Shown here: one piece after another, positions 19,348 to 28,754 of the stretch
Position numbering within the stretch: the stretch's first letter is position 1
Layout: each line of letters opens with the position of its first letter
NCBI GenBank assembly: GCA_963706905.1
Contig: CAVPNY010000015.1
Location: forward strand, 372,001-436,000
Length of the DNA: 64,000 nucleotides
Direction: 5' to 3'
Origin: CAVPNY01 sp963706905
GTDB taxonomy: Bacteria > Chloroflexota > Anaerolineae > Anaerolineales > UBA4823
Notes under the pieces: generated by a model
Databases searched by the model: none
The model's input: the letters and a program-made list of their open reading frames with translations, nothing else
Told to the model about the DNA's origin: nothing
Position numbers and translations under genes: made by a program

Positions 19348-21273
19348 GTGGTAAAAGGCAACGGTCAAGCTGTTTCATATGATGCAAAGGATATCCAGGT
19401 ACTGGAAGGCCTGGAGGCCGTTCGCCGTCGTCCAGGCATGTATGTGGGCGGCACGGATATTAAGGCCTTACATCATCTCATCTACGAGGTTGTCGATAAC
19501 TCGATCGACGAAGCCCTGGCTGGCTCCTGCGATCGGATTGAAGTGATCATCCACCCCGATAGCAGTGTCACGGTGGTTGATAATGGTCGTGGGATTCCGG
19601 TGGACATCCATCCGCAAACCAAGAAACCCGCACTAGAAGTTGTCATGACCATCCTGCACGCTGGTGGCAAGTTCGGTGGAGGCAGCTATAAAGTTTCGGG
19701 TGGCTTGCACGGTGTGGGAGTGTCAGCGGTGAACGCTCTTTCTGAGTGGTGCGAAGCTGTGGTTAAACGGGATGGGAAATTGCACCGTCAGCGTTACCAG
19801 CGTGGCTATCCAACGGGTCCGGTGGAAGTGATCGGTAAAGTACCTCTTGCGGAGACCGGCACAAGCACGACCTTTAAGTATGATGCGGAAATCTTTAAAG
19901 GCGATCTGGATTTTCGGTTTGATACCCTGGTTCAGCGTTTCCGGGAAATGGCTTTTGTCACCCGTGGCGTGACGATCTATTTTCTGGATGAGCGCATGGA
20001 TAAAGAGATGACCTTTTATTTTGAGGGTGGGATCACCTCCTTTGTTCGCTATTTGAACCGTAATCGCCAGGTGCTCCACCCAGTTATGCACGTTGAAAAA
20101 GAGATCGATGCGATCACCATTGATGCCGCTATCCAGTTTACGGATGCCTATTCGGAATCTGTGTATGCCTTTGCCAATACGATCAACACTATCGACGGCG
20201 GTACTCACCTGACCGGTATGCGCGCTGCGGTGACGCGCACCATCAATGACTACGCCCGGCGCAGCGGTCTGCTGAAAGAAGCTGACCCTAATTTTGCTGG
20301 AGATGACACCCGTGAGGGTCTCACAGCTATCATCAGCGTGAAACATCCTGACCCGCAGTTCGAAAGCCAGACCAAGGTCAAGCTGATGAATCCCGAAGTT
20401 CAGACCTTGACTCAGCAGGTGATTAACGAAGCCTTTGGTTCATTCTTGGAAGAGCACCCTTCTGAGGCGAAGGCCATCGTCCAAAAATGCCTGACTTCAG
20501 CGCGGGCGCGCGATGCCGCACGCAAAGCTCGCGATCTGGTGATCCGCAAATCGGCGCTGGAGAGCCTGACCCTCCCCGGCAAACTGGCTGATTGTTCGGA
20601 GCGCGATCCCCAAAAAACAGAGTTGTATATCGTTGAAGGCGACAGTGCAGGTGGCTCCGCCAAGCAAGGTCGTGACCGCCATTTCCAGGCTATTCTGCCC
20701 TTACGCGGTAAGATTCTGAACACAGAGCGGGCTCGGCTGGATAAAATCCTGGCCAGTAATGAGGTAAAAGCACTGATCTCAGCCCTCGGGACTGGGATCG
20801 GCGAGAGCTTCGACTTGTCTGGATTGCGCTATGGTCGCATCATCATTATGACCGATGCTGATGTGGATGGCAGTCATATCCGCACTCTATTATTGACATT
20901 CTTTTTCCGGTATATGCAGCCCTTGATCGATGAGGGTCATCTATACATCGCCCAACCGCCTTTATACCGGGTAGGTTATAAGAGCCAGGTGCGGTATGCC
21001 TATTCGGAAGGGGATAAAGAGCGTGTTTTGAAAGAGTTAGGTCTCGGCATGGACAAGGCCTCCATCTCGCGCTATAAAGGTTTGGGCGAGATGAATCCAC
21101 AACAACTCTGGGAGACTACCATGGATCCCAACATGCGCACCCTTTTACTGGTGACCATTGATGACGCGGCGGAGGCTGACCGAACTTTTGATATGTTGAT
21201 GGGTTCTGCTGTGCCACCGCGCCGGCGCTTCATCCAAACGCATGCCCGCGATGTGCGTAATCTGGACATTTGA
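19348..21273 (+). CDS. gyrB: DNA gyrase subunit B
   Basis: ATPase subunit of gyrase, 641 residues, the normal short bacterial form. The GHKL ATPase has DNGRGIPVD near 73-81 and GGLHGVGVSAVNALSEW near 116-132. The transducer is in the middle. The TOPRIM domain has EGDSAGGSAKQGRD near 430-443 and DADVDGSHIRTLLLTF near 506-521, and the C-terminal YKGLGEMNPQQLWETTM block is intact. The GTG start has GGAGG five bases upstream. It is not next to gyrA, recF or dnaA. Confidence 0.97.
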   Translation: MVKGNGQAVSYDAKDIQVLEGLEAVRRRPGMYVGGTDIKALHHLIYEVVDNSIDEALAGSCDRIEVIIHPDSSVTVVDNGRGIPVDIHPQTKKPALEVVMTILHAGGKFGGGSYKVSGGLHGVGVSAVNALSEWCEAVVKRDGKLHRQRYQRGYPTGPVEVIGKVPLAETGTSTTFKYDAEIFKGDLDFRFDTLVQRFREMAFVTRGVTIYFLDERMDKEMTFYFEGGITSFVRYLNRNRQVLHPVMHVEKEIDAITIDAAIQFTDAYSESVYAFANTINTIDGGTHLTGMRAAVTRTINDYARRSGLLKEADPNFAGDDTREGLTAIISVKHPDPQFESQTKVKLMNPEVQTLTQQVINEAFGSFLEEHPSEAKAIVQKCLTSARARDAARKARDLVIRKSALESLTLPGKLADCSERDPQKTELYIVEGDSAGGSAKQGRDRHFQAILPLRGKILNTERARLDKILASNEVKALISALGTGIGESFDLSGLRYGRIIIMTDADVDGSHIRTLLLTFFFRYMQPLIDEGHLYIAQPPLYRVGYKSQVRYAYSEGDKERVLKELGLGMDKASISRYKGLGEMNPQQLWETTMDPNMRTLLLVTIDDAAEADRTFDMLMGSAVPPRRRFIQTHARDVRNLDI

Positions 21274-21361
21274 TCGATCACGCCAGGTTGCGAATTCCAG
21301 GAAAATGGATCATTGGCGGGAGGTAGTGAATACGGTCCTGTTGATTGAATTGTAAGCATCG

Positions 21362-23662
21362 ATGACGCTGGAACGCGGCTCTCTTCTGAATAATCGTTAC
21401 CGGATCATTGAGATCCTGGGCCAGGGTGGCATGGGATCAATCTATCGCGCTGTGGATGAGAATCTCAATGTTGAGGTGGCGGTTAAGGAAAACCTGTTTA
21501 CTACTGAAGAGTACGCTCGCCAGTTTCGCCGGGAAGCAATTATCCTGGCCAACCTGCGCCACCCAAACTTGCCCCGCGTCACCGACCATTTTGTCATTGC
21601 GCCTCAAGGCCAATATCTGATCATGGATTTTATCGAGGGGGAAGATTTGCGCGAGCGCATGGACCGGGATGGAATCCTTTCGGATGCTGACGTGGTGATC
21701 CTCGGCAGCGCGCTGTGCGATGCGTTGGGTTATCTGCATTCCCGCCAGCCGCAGATCATCCATCGAGATATTAAACCCGGAAACGTGAAAATCAATCCGA
21801 ATGGCCAGATCCTCTTGGTCGATTTTGGCCTGGCAAAGGTTTTGGAGAATGGACAGGCGACCACTACCGGCGCTCGGGCGATGACTCCCGGTTATTCTCC
21901 GCCGGAACAATATGGGACTGCGCGCACGGATGAACGTTCGGATATCTATTCCCTTGGTGCGACCCTTTACGTTGCCCTGACCAATGAATTACCCGAGGAT
22001 GCCCTGGCGAGGGCAATGGGGCAAACAGAGCTTACTCCAATTCGCAGGGTTAATCCGAAAGTCTCCCGCAAGTTGGCTGGGGCCATTGAAAAAGCCCTGG
22101 AACTGCGCCCGGAAGATCGCTTTCATAGCGCGGAAGAGTTCAAGGAAGCCATACTCAATGCTCGTCTGTCTACGGGTAAAGTTCCCACGGGTGACAATGC
22201 GCTGGCGCCTCCGCCAATACAACCCGGTGAAAGAGCGCCTGGTTCCAACGGCGACTCTGCTCGTCTGCAGTCGCCCTCTAAGGCCGTTCCCCCGGTAGTG
22301 CTCTCACGGAGCGAAGGAGTATCTCTTCTACCAACCAGTACGCCAATCTCGGAGCCGGCATACGATCTGGCGACGCCAAAACCAGTCAAGCGAGTGAAGC
22401 GCCAGCGAGGCTGCTTGGTGTATCTCCTGCTTTTGGGTGCTCTGGTGGGGATATTGGTCGCGGGCGCGATGATGTACCAGCCTTCGCTGTGGAACGAATC
22501 CATCAACGCTGCTGAGCAGCTGCTTTCTACATGGTCAATACCTGTGAATTTAGCCTTCCTTGCCCCAAAAGCCAGCCCGACGCCAACCACAACGCTGCCC
22601 ATCGCCACTCCGAATATGACAACCGCCTCCCCCGAGCTCGTCAGCGTTATCTCATCACCCACCCCAACACAGCCACAACCAGTACGTTGACTTTAATGCC
22701 TAGCAGCACCCCCACGTTTACCCCATCTCCGATCCCCACTGCGACAGCAACGCCAATCGGCAACGGGGGAGGATTGATCGCCTATGCCAGCAATGCCACC
22801 GATGGTCTGCCGCAGATCTGGGTGATGAACACAGATGGCAGCCAAAAACGCCAGGTCATTAATATGCCTGAGGGAGCCTGCCAGCCTGCCTGGGCGCCGG
22901 ATGGTAGGCAATTGGTCTTTATCTCTCCTTGCACAGTTAACCAGGGAAATTTATCCAGGGGCCAGCCTGCATATCGTCTCAGTTGATGGCAGTGGATATC
23001 GAAAGCCTGCCATCTCCGCCAGGGGGAGATTTCGACCCAGCCTGGTCGCCGGATGGAACCCAAATCATATTTACATTCGGTGCGAGACTCAAACCGGCGA
23101 CAGATCTATTCGTATAACCTGGAAGATGGGACGACAAAATCGATTTCGAATAATTTGGTGAATGACTTCCAACCCAGTTGGTCGCCAGATGGGAAACAAA
23201 TCGTATTTATTACTAATCGCAAGGCAGCTTATGAGGTCGTATATCATGGGACAGGACGGCAGCAACGCAGAACGGTTTTCTCACAGTGGGGATCTGAGGA
23301 ATAGCCGTCCGATGTGGTCGCCTCTGGGGGATTGGATTATGTTTACCCAGAATCGGCCATCGAGTGGGATTCCCAGGATCATGTTGGCACCGGTTCCAGA
23401 TGGCAAACCTGAATTTTCCACTCCGCCAGTCGACACACCCATGTATGGCAAGCCAATGAAAGAAGCGGTTTATTCGCCGGACGGGCGTGGATTGCATTTG
23501 AAGGATACCCAAAGGGTGAGCTCAGCCATGATATCTATATCATGACTGCGAATGGCTTATTCTGTCAAGCAGTTGACGGACAGGGTACCGGAAGACAGGG
23601 AGCCGACGGATAAACCCGGATTGGATTTTGACGCAGCCTGGCAGCCAGCCGTGACTCCTTGA
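21362..23662 (+). CDS. receptor-type Ser/Thr kinase with beta-propeller sensor, frameshifted
   Basis: Residues 1-275 are a Hanks kinase (GQGGMGSIY at 20-28, K42 in VAVKEN, HRDIKPGN near 133-140, DFG near 154, TPGYSPPEQYG activation segment). A single membrane helix lies near 350-372 after a juxtamembrane RVKRQRG. The outside part is a Thr/Pro-rich stalk and then TolB/PD40-type repeats (PAWAPDGRQLVF, PAWSPDGTQIIF, PSWSPDGKQIVF, MWSPLGDWIMF, final DFDAAWQP). The kinase frame stops at 22690. At least six single-base shifts between 22660 and 23570 join the frames to the TGA at 23662. It is likely a signal-sensing kinase split by assembly indels. The ligand is unknown. Confidence 0.8.
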
Positions 23663-23779
23663 AAACGCTTGTAAAATCTGTCACTTTCAGCGATAATGTT
23701 AGCATCTCAATCGAATAATATCTTAAGATTATTGATCCTTTAGAAAGTGAGATTCTGTTAGAGGAGGAAGGTTTCCTGT

Positions 23780-24310
23780 ATGTCGGTTCAACAGCAAGAG
23801 AAGAAAGCCCTGCGTAAGGCTGCCCGCCAGAATAGCAGGACTTGGATCTGGCTGGTTCTGGGTTTGATCGTTGTTGTCGGCTTGGTGGTTATTTTTTGGA
23901 GGTCCCAAAACCGGCACAGTTTTGTCTTGCAGGCGGGGGAGCAAGAAGTGATCATTTTGCTCCGTAACGAAGAAGAAGCGATTTACACGATCCGGCATGA
24001 CGCCAATCAGGATGCCGATCTCAGGTCGGTAAAAGTGATGCTGGCTGGTCAGATCTTGCATGTTGACGTGAAAGAAGTCGCCCTGCTCCATGCGGGTCAG
24101 GAGATCGTCTTAGAATCGGATGGTGCGTTACCATCCGGGACAAATATAACTCTCGCGCCAGGTGAAACCGTTGACGTAAGAATCACATTTGTCGGTCAGA
24201 CGGTTGGCGGCAATTATCTGTATGGATTTCAAATTGGATATGCGAGTGGCAGCCGTGAGCAGATTTACGAATTAGAGTTGGGATACGAATACGAGCTCAT
24301 CGTTCAATGA
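23780..24310 (+). CDS. single-pass membrane protein with external beta-rich domain, unknown
   Basis: No family recognised. The 176-residue protein begins with a basic amphipathic stretch (QQQEKKALRKAARQ), has one membrane helix at about 23-41 (WIWLVLGLIVVVGLVVIFW) and then an external domain of about 130 residues rich in alternating hydrophobic strands, with no cysteine. The start has a strong GAGGAGG site 10 bases upstream. It follows the receptor kinase by 117 bases on the same strand and could act with it, but nothing in the sequence proves this. Confidence 0.65.
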   Translation: MSVQQQEKKALRKAARQNSRTWIWLVLGLIVVVGLVVIFWRSQNRHSFVLQAGEQEVIILLRNEEEAIYTIRHDANQDADLRSVKVMLAGQILHVDVKEVALLHAGQEIVLESDGALPSGTNITLAPGETVDVRITFVGQTVGGNYLYGFQIGYASGSREQIYELELGYEYELIVQ

Positions 24311-24393
24311 TCAATTTATAAATTATTCCAGCAGGGAGATCCCTTCTGGTAAATCAATCCATCCTGACATTCATTCTCAACAAGGAGCAACCT

Positions 24394-25272
24394 ATGACAG
24401 CAACAATCATCGATGGAAAAGCGATAGCCGAAAAAGTTCGCCTGGCTGCCGCGGATGACGTCGCCGCAATGCTGGCTGCTGGAAAACCGAAACCAGGGCT
24501 GGCGACGGTTCTGGTCGGGGAAAACCCGGCGTCGCAGGTATATGTCAGCTCAAAACAAAAAGCCTGCGCTCAAATTGGTATGGAATCCTTTGGCTTTAAG
24601 TTACCGGCCACTGCCACCCAGGAAGAAGTTGAGAGTCTGGTAAAGGAGTTGAACGCTGACCCCAAGGTGAACGGCATTCTGGTGCAGCTCCCCTTGCCTT
24701 CTGGATTAGACGAAGAAAAGGTGCTAAACGCCATCCGCATCGAGAAGGATGTTGACGGTTTTCATCCACTGAATATTGGCCGGTTGGCGCAGAAAGGCCG
24801 TGACCCCCTGTTCATTCCATGCACTCCGGCAGGAGTGATCTACCTGCTGGACGAAATTGGGACGCCCCTCGAAGGGGTGAATGCCACGGTACTGGGTCGA
24901 TCGAATATTGTGGGTATGCCGGTCGCGTTGCTCCTGGTGCGCCGTAATTCGACGGTGACTATCTGCCATTCTCGCACGAAAGACCTGCCTGGCGTAGTCC
25001 GTAGGGCGGATGTCCTGATTGCCGCAGTTGGACGGGCAGAAATGGTGCGTGGAGATTGGGTTAAGCCGGGCGCGGTGGTGATCGACGTAGGCGTCAATCG
25101 CATTGATGACCCCACTCATCCGAAAGGCTCGCGCCTGGTAGGCGATGTTTGCTTTAATGAGGTCAAGGAGGTGGCTGGCGCGATCACACCCGTCCCCGGC
25201 GGGGTAGGTCCAATGACGATCGCCATGTTGATGCGCAATACGGTGCGCGCCGCCAAGATCGCGAACGGGTAA
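24394..25272 (+). CDS. folD: methylenetetrahydrofolate dehydrogenase / cyclohydrolase
   Basis: Bifunctional one-carbon enzyme, 292 residues (usual 280-300). Catalytic-domain motifs are VGENPASQVYVSSKQKAC near 41-58 with the catalytic Tyr and Lys, and GILVQLPLP near 93-101. The NADP-binding signature is VLGRSNIVGMPVALLL near 167-182, and the C-terminal ITPVPGGVGPMTIAML is intact. The start has AAGGAG eight bases upstream. It ends just before a strong terminator. It is a single gene; its product feeds purine and formyl-tRNA synthesis. Confidence 0.97.
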   Translation: MTATIIDGKAIAEKVRLAAADDVAAMLAAGKPKPGLATVLVGENPASQVYVSSKQKACAQIGMESFGFKLPATATQEEVESLVKELNADPKVNGILVQLPLPSGLDEEKVLNAIRIEKDVDGFHPLNIGRLAQKGRDPLFIPCTPAGVIYLLDEIGTPLEGVNATVLGRSNIVGMPVALLLVRRNSTVTICHSRTKDLPGVVRRADVLIAAVGRAEMVRGDWVKPGAVVIDVGVNRIDDPTHPKGSRLVGDVCFNEVKEVAGAITPVPGGVGPMTIAMLMRNTVRAAKIANG

Positions 25273-25292
25273 CTCTTATTACTGAGAGTGGT

Positions 25293-25323
25293 AACGGGCT
25301 GGTGAGGTCATCACCAGCCCGTT
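25293..25323. terminator. strong stem-loop terminator between folD and convergent lipoprotein gene
   Basis: A 13-bp perfect stem AACGGGCTGGTGA / TCACCAGCCCGTT with a five-base loop runs into TTTT on the plus strand and lies between two convergent genes. Confidence 0.8.
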
Positions 25324-25339
25324 TTGCATTTGGGTCAGG

Positions 25340-26161
25340 TCAGGGCAGCATCGTAAAGGACTGCAACATCTCTGTGGAGTACTGCCCGAGGGGAGTCAAT
25401 TTATAGACCATCCCGTTTCCAGTGAAGAAGTAAAACTCATTGGGCGCCAACATACGATTGGTGGAGGCGCGCAGCCCAGTTAGCTTGCCGAAGGTATAGG
25501 GTTCAACCGACATGTTTGAAAACGGCAGGGAAGATTTAATGAAGGCTTCCAAAGCGGTCTGGCCGGGGAAGGTGAATACCTCAACAGTGAATTGAGGTTG
25601 CTCGAGGGCAGCGGTATCGGCTGAAGCGAGCTGGCGATCCTGGAAGCGCACCTGTTTAATCGGCCTGAGGTTTATATCACCTGACTGTGGTTCGATCTCG
25701 GGCAGGATCACGTAGCTGTCCGGGTATTGGATGGAGAATTTGGCGGCTTCATCCACATAATTCAACCATTTTACTGGTTTGGCCATATCGAGTTGTCCAG
25801 ACGAGGACTCGGCTGAATTGGAGGGCATCTGGCCAGCCTGATTGTTACTGGGAGCTGCTCCGGACGTGCTGCCATTTGAGCTGATCGTGCCGTCTCCATC
25901 ATTTGAGCTGATCGTGCCGCTTCCACCGGCAGCCGGGTAACCCGGGCTGTTGATATTGCCGTCGCCTTCACCGATCATGGTTTCGATCTGTCCTTTGGCG
26001 CCGGTTTCTCCGGTCTGACCCGACTGGTTATCCTGACGTGCCCCTCCGGACTGCGGCTGTGGGTAGCCAGCCACGCCCAGACCAGCCAGTTCTTCAGGGC
26101 TGCAGGCGGACAGTATGAGCGCTGCGATAAGAGTAGAGATTAAGAACAGATAGGTTTTCAT
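25340..26161 (-). CDS. lipoprotein with disordered Gly/Ser linker and C-terminal globular domain
   Basis: A signal peptide with lipobox LILSAC puts the mature protein on the outer face of the membrane. Residues about 30-130 are low-complexity Gly/Ser/Asn/Gln, including two GTISSN units. The last about 140 residues form a folded domain beginning WLNYVDEAAKFSIQYPDSY, a pattern like PsbP/DcrB-type lipoprotein domains. The function is unknown. The start at 26161 has GAGGAGG nine bases upstream; the longer frame with a TTG at 26176 is not needed. It is downstream of the secreted protease on the same strand but separated by a terminator. Confidence 0.72.
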   Translation of the reverse strand: MKTYLFLISTLIAALILSACSPEELAGLGVAGYPQPQSGGARQDNQSGQTGETGAKGQIETMIGEGDGNINSPGYPAAGGSGTISSNDGDGTISSNGSTSGAAPSNNQAGQMPSNSAESSSGQLDMAKPVKWLNYVDEAAKFSIQYPDSYVILPEIEPQSGDINLRPIKQVRFQDRQLASADTAALEQPQFTVEVFTFPGQTALEAFIKSSLPFSNMSVEPYTFGKLTGLRASTNRMLAPNEFYFFTGNGMVYKLTPLGQYSTEMLQSFTMLP

Positions 26162-26262
26162 GACTTGCCTCCTCAATCAGGCATACAACAGATAAGTAGA
26201 ACCAGGAATTTGATTCTACGCCATTGACGAAGAATCGGCTAGAAAAGTTCCCTGACCTGACA

Positions 26263-26298
26263 AAAATAGAAGCCCTCCAAAGAGAGGACTTCTATTTT
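26263..26298 (-). terminator. intrinsic terminator after secreted protease gene
   Basis: On the minus strand, AAAATAGAAG..GAGG and its complement form a near-perfect 15-bp stem with a six-base loop and a U-rich tail (CTTCTATTTTTG). Confidence 0.75.
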
Positions 26299-26330
26299 CT
26301 GTCTCATTGGCGATTGATTTTGGATCTTAT

Positions 26331-27440
26331 TTATGGAACGTTGTTAAGCAAGTCTGTCCACAAGGTGTTGGCCGCGTTGCCGAAGTAGGGTGAATACATT
26401 TCCTTCGAAAAACCGGTGTAGCGGTAATCGTTGTGACCATTCAGGTAGTTGGTTGCGCCAGCAGTCCCGAAGAACTTATAGATCCAGGGGCCGCCGCTGG
26501 AGCCGCCGGTCAAATCACTACCAACGCCGATCGGGTAAGGTGTGCCCATGCTGGTGTCGCTGTAAGCGTAGGAGGAGGTGTTGATGATCTGGTACAGCCC
26601 GGTGAAGGGTGCCCCCGCCGGGTAGCCCAACTGGAACCAGTGCAGGTTGCTTGACATGTTATAGGCAAAGCCCAGGTTGCCGACGATCTGGCTGATCTTG
26701 TAGCCAGAAGCGTTGGTGTACAGGGTTGCGCCGCCCATGTCATAGCGATAATCCATGCTGGTGAACCAGGCAGTCATGACCGTCAGATAAGAAGCTGACC
26801 ACTGGCCCTTGGGGGCAGTGCCGTTCTTGTATGCCGGGACAAAGACCACGTTGTACGACCAGCCATTGGCTGAGTTATCGCCCGCATGGACGCAGTGTCC
26901 GGCAGTCCAGATGGCGTAGTTGCCGATCGAGGAGGCCGAGCAGACGTAGTTGATGCCGTATTGGGTGAAGAACAGCTTCCCAACCGTCACGTAGGGGAAC
27001 AGTAGGTAGTTGGCAAAATTTTTGTAGCGGGTGAAGGGGGCCGGGTAGGTGTATCCCAGGGGAGAGGGAGAGGAAAACACACCCAGGTCTGGGTCTACAT
27101 CTTCCACCACCGGGCGGGCATTCATTGGCAGGCTGCTGGGCTTGAATCCTGCCTCACCAACCTGGACTTCCGCAGCGTTGGTAATGCCCGAGCGGTCGCC
27201 GGCAGGGGATTTGATCGGGTAGGGCTTGGCGGCCAGCATTTCTTCTTTGGTCCACGGGCGGGTGGCGGCGGTCCATTCCGGGGCTTGCTTGGAGGATATC
27301 GTCCCACCGCTGTCATCCTTGGCCGGGGAATCTGCCTTGGTGACCGCAGCTGCCTGGGAAGGTAAGGCGGCTAAGAACAACCCAGCCAGAAGCAGGATGC
27401 CGATGAACAGGCTGGTGTAGCGGAACATCTTAGATTTCAT
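26331..27440 (-). CDS. secreted V8/glutamyl-endopeptidase-like serine protease
   Basis: Exported chymotrypsin-fold protease of the S1B type, 369 residues. A signal peptide (FIGILLLAGLFLAALPSQAAA, cleavage near 32) is followed by a propeptide of about 90 residues. The catalytic triad is visible: His in TAGHCVHAGD near 186, Asp in DYRYDMGGA near 234 and Ser in LTGGSSGGPW near 315. A Cys in VCSAS pairs with the GHC cysteine as in the family. The start at 27440 has AAGGAG eight bases upstream. It probably degrades extracellular protein for the amino-acid transporters encoded nearby. That link is inference. Confidence 0.88.
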   Translation of the reverse strand: MKSKMFRYTSLFIGILLLAGLFLAALPSQAAAVTKADSPAKDDSGGTISSKQAPEWTAATRPWTKEEMLAAKPYPIKSPAGDRSGITNAAEVQVGEAGFKPSSLPMNARPVVEDVDPDLGVFSSPSPLGYTYPAPFTRYKNFANYLLFPYVTVGKLFFTQYGINYVCSASSIGNYAIWTAGHCVHAGDNSANGWSYNVVFVPAYKNGTAPKGQWSASYLTVMTAWFTSMDYRYDMGGATLYTNASGYKISQIVGNLGFAYNMSSNLHWFQLGYPAGAPFTGLYQIINTSSYAYSDTSMGTPYPIGVGSDLTGGSSGGPWIYKFFGTAGATNYLNGHNDYRYTGFSKEMYSPYFGNAANTLWTDLLNNVP

Positions 27441-27813
27441 CACAATCTCCTTGAACACTTTGAGCAGGTTAATTTGCCCAATCTGATTCGATTGGTCTAC
27501 AAATAATACTAGTCAGATAAAACTAATCCGACCAATGTATCAATTAAATCTCCCGCGATTCTGTCCTTAGGCCCTTCCTTCCTAGACTTCTCGGATGGAA
27601 ACTAGATAGCGTTTTGGCATGCAGCTCCCACCCAGTCCATGTCTTGGATTGTTAATCCAATTAAACCAAACCTGTTACAAGGGTTGGCACCACTATTATA
27701 GTATAATTTTCGGAGAAAAACAGGTGTATTTCTGACAATTCCCTGACGAATTTTCTGGTTAATAATGGACGATTAGATCTAGCGGGGCAGCTTGTTTTCA
27801 AATCCATGGGTAC
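27441..27813. other. intergenic region upstream of protease gene
   Basis: No gene is seen here. It holds a seven-bp inverted repeat ATTGGTC / GACCAAT (27491-27497 and 27530-27536) about 50-95 bases upstream of the protease start, a possible operator. AT-rich -10-like boxes on both strands occur at 27694-27707, and there is unremarkable sequence up to the response-regulator stop. Confidence 0.4.
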
Positions 27814-28509
27814 TTAGCTGTCGCCAAACCGGTAACCGGTTCCCCAAACCGTTTGGATATACTTGGGGTGGGCAGGGTTGGGCTCGATCTTGCGGCGTAA
27901 GCGCTTGATGGCAGCTTCGATAAAATTGATCTCCCCGGCCAGTTCACAGAAGCCCCACACATTATAGAGCAAGTCAATTTTGCTGATTGTCATCCCAGCA
28001 TGCTGCATCAGGTACTGGAGCAAGCGAAACTCCAGCGGAGAGAGGTAAACTCTTCTACCCTGCGAGATCACCTGGCGAGCGCGCGCATCCAGGATCAGAT
28101 CCTCAAAGACCATCTGCCGATCTACCGCGATGGATTGGCGGGTTACCCGATTGAGGATCGCCTGAACACGGGCGATGAACTCCCGGGTGCGGATCGGTTT
28201 TACGATGTAATCGTCCACACCCGCTTTGAATCCTTTGATGATATCTTCCTCACGACCTTTAGCAGTCAGCAAGATAATTGGAATAAAGGAAGCCTGACGA
28301 ATACGGCGGCAAGTCTCGATCCCATCCATGCCTGGCATCATGTAATCCAGGATAATGAGATCCACAGGATGGGTCTGCCAGGCCTGGATAGCCCCGATAC
28401 CGCTATCTGCAAAGACGGTTTCAATGCCAGCCGTATGTAGGATCTCGCCGACAATTTTGCGGGTATCGGCGTCATCATCTGCGAAGAGAATCAGGGTCTT
28501 TTCTTTCAT
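27814..28509 (-). CDS. OmpR/PhoB-type response regulator, orphan
   Basis: A 231-residue two-component regulator. The receiver domain (residues 1-120) has the acidic pocket FADDDAD near 9-15, the phosphoacceptor Asp in LIILDYMMPGMDG near 53, Thr in LLTAKG and the conserved Lys in IVKPI near 103. The C-terminal winged helix is at about 135-230 (LSPLEFRLLQYLMQHAG, INFIEAAIKRLRRKI, TVWGTGYRF). I place the start at 28509 because the residues upstream in the longer frame do not belong to the receiver fold. No histidine kinase gene is adjacent. It is divergent from the nucleobase-catabolism island. Confidence 0.88.
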   Translation of the reverse strand: MKEKTLILFADDDADTRKIVGEILHTAGIETVFADSGIGAIQAWQTHPVDLIILDYMMPGMDGIETCRRIRQASFIPIILLTAKGREEDIIKGFKAGVDDYIVKPIRTREFIARVQAILNRVTRQSIAVDRQMVFEDLILDARARQVISQGRRVYLSPLEFRLLQYLMQHAGMTISKIDLLYNVWGFCELAGEINFIEAAIKRLRRKIEPNPAHPKYIQTVWGTGYRFGDS

Positions 28510-28603
28510 GGATGCCAGACTGCCTGCGTAAATCGAGAATGGTATTCCCAGGATAGAATCTAGTAATAAACTGGTATACCCAAGATTAGCAAATATATGG
28601 TTA

Positions 28604-28695
28604 GCTGTCAAGCGCTGAGGGTTGACAGCCTTGTAAGGTTCAAGTTGTCAGACATTTGACAAAGGGTGTGTTATTTGTTAAACTACAACTTGTCA
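28604..28695. promoter_or_regulatory. cluster of five TGTCA/TGACA boxes in divergent promoter region
   Basis: TGTCA at 28606, 28646 and 28691 and TGACA at 28623 and 28657 (first bases) occur within 92 bases. They form the inverted repeats GCTGTCAA-N10-TTGACAGC and TTGTCA-N5-TTGACAA. They overlap the plus-strand promoter, as expected for an operator. The response regulator next door is a candidate binder. Confidence 0.45.
28656..28684 (+). promoter_or_regulatory. sigma-70-type promoter of the nucleobase-catabolism island
   Basis: TTGACA (28656-28661), a 17-base spacer and TAAACT (28679-28684) form the best housekeeping promoter in the window, placing the transcript start near 28691, about 64 bases before the first deaminase gene. 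Confidence 0.65.
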
Positions 28696-28754
28696 GACAA
28701 TAACCTGCCACAGTCTCTTCCCAATCGCATCGGATTAAATTTCTCAAACACCCT

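Noticed and set aside
27694..27707. TATAAT on the plus strand as promoter of a small RNA
   Set aside because: No -35, no downstream terminator and no gene on that strand. It is AT-rich sequence only.
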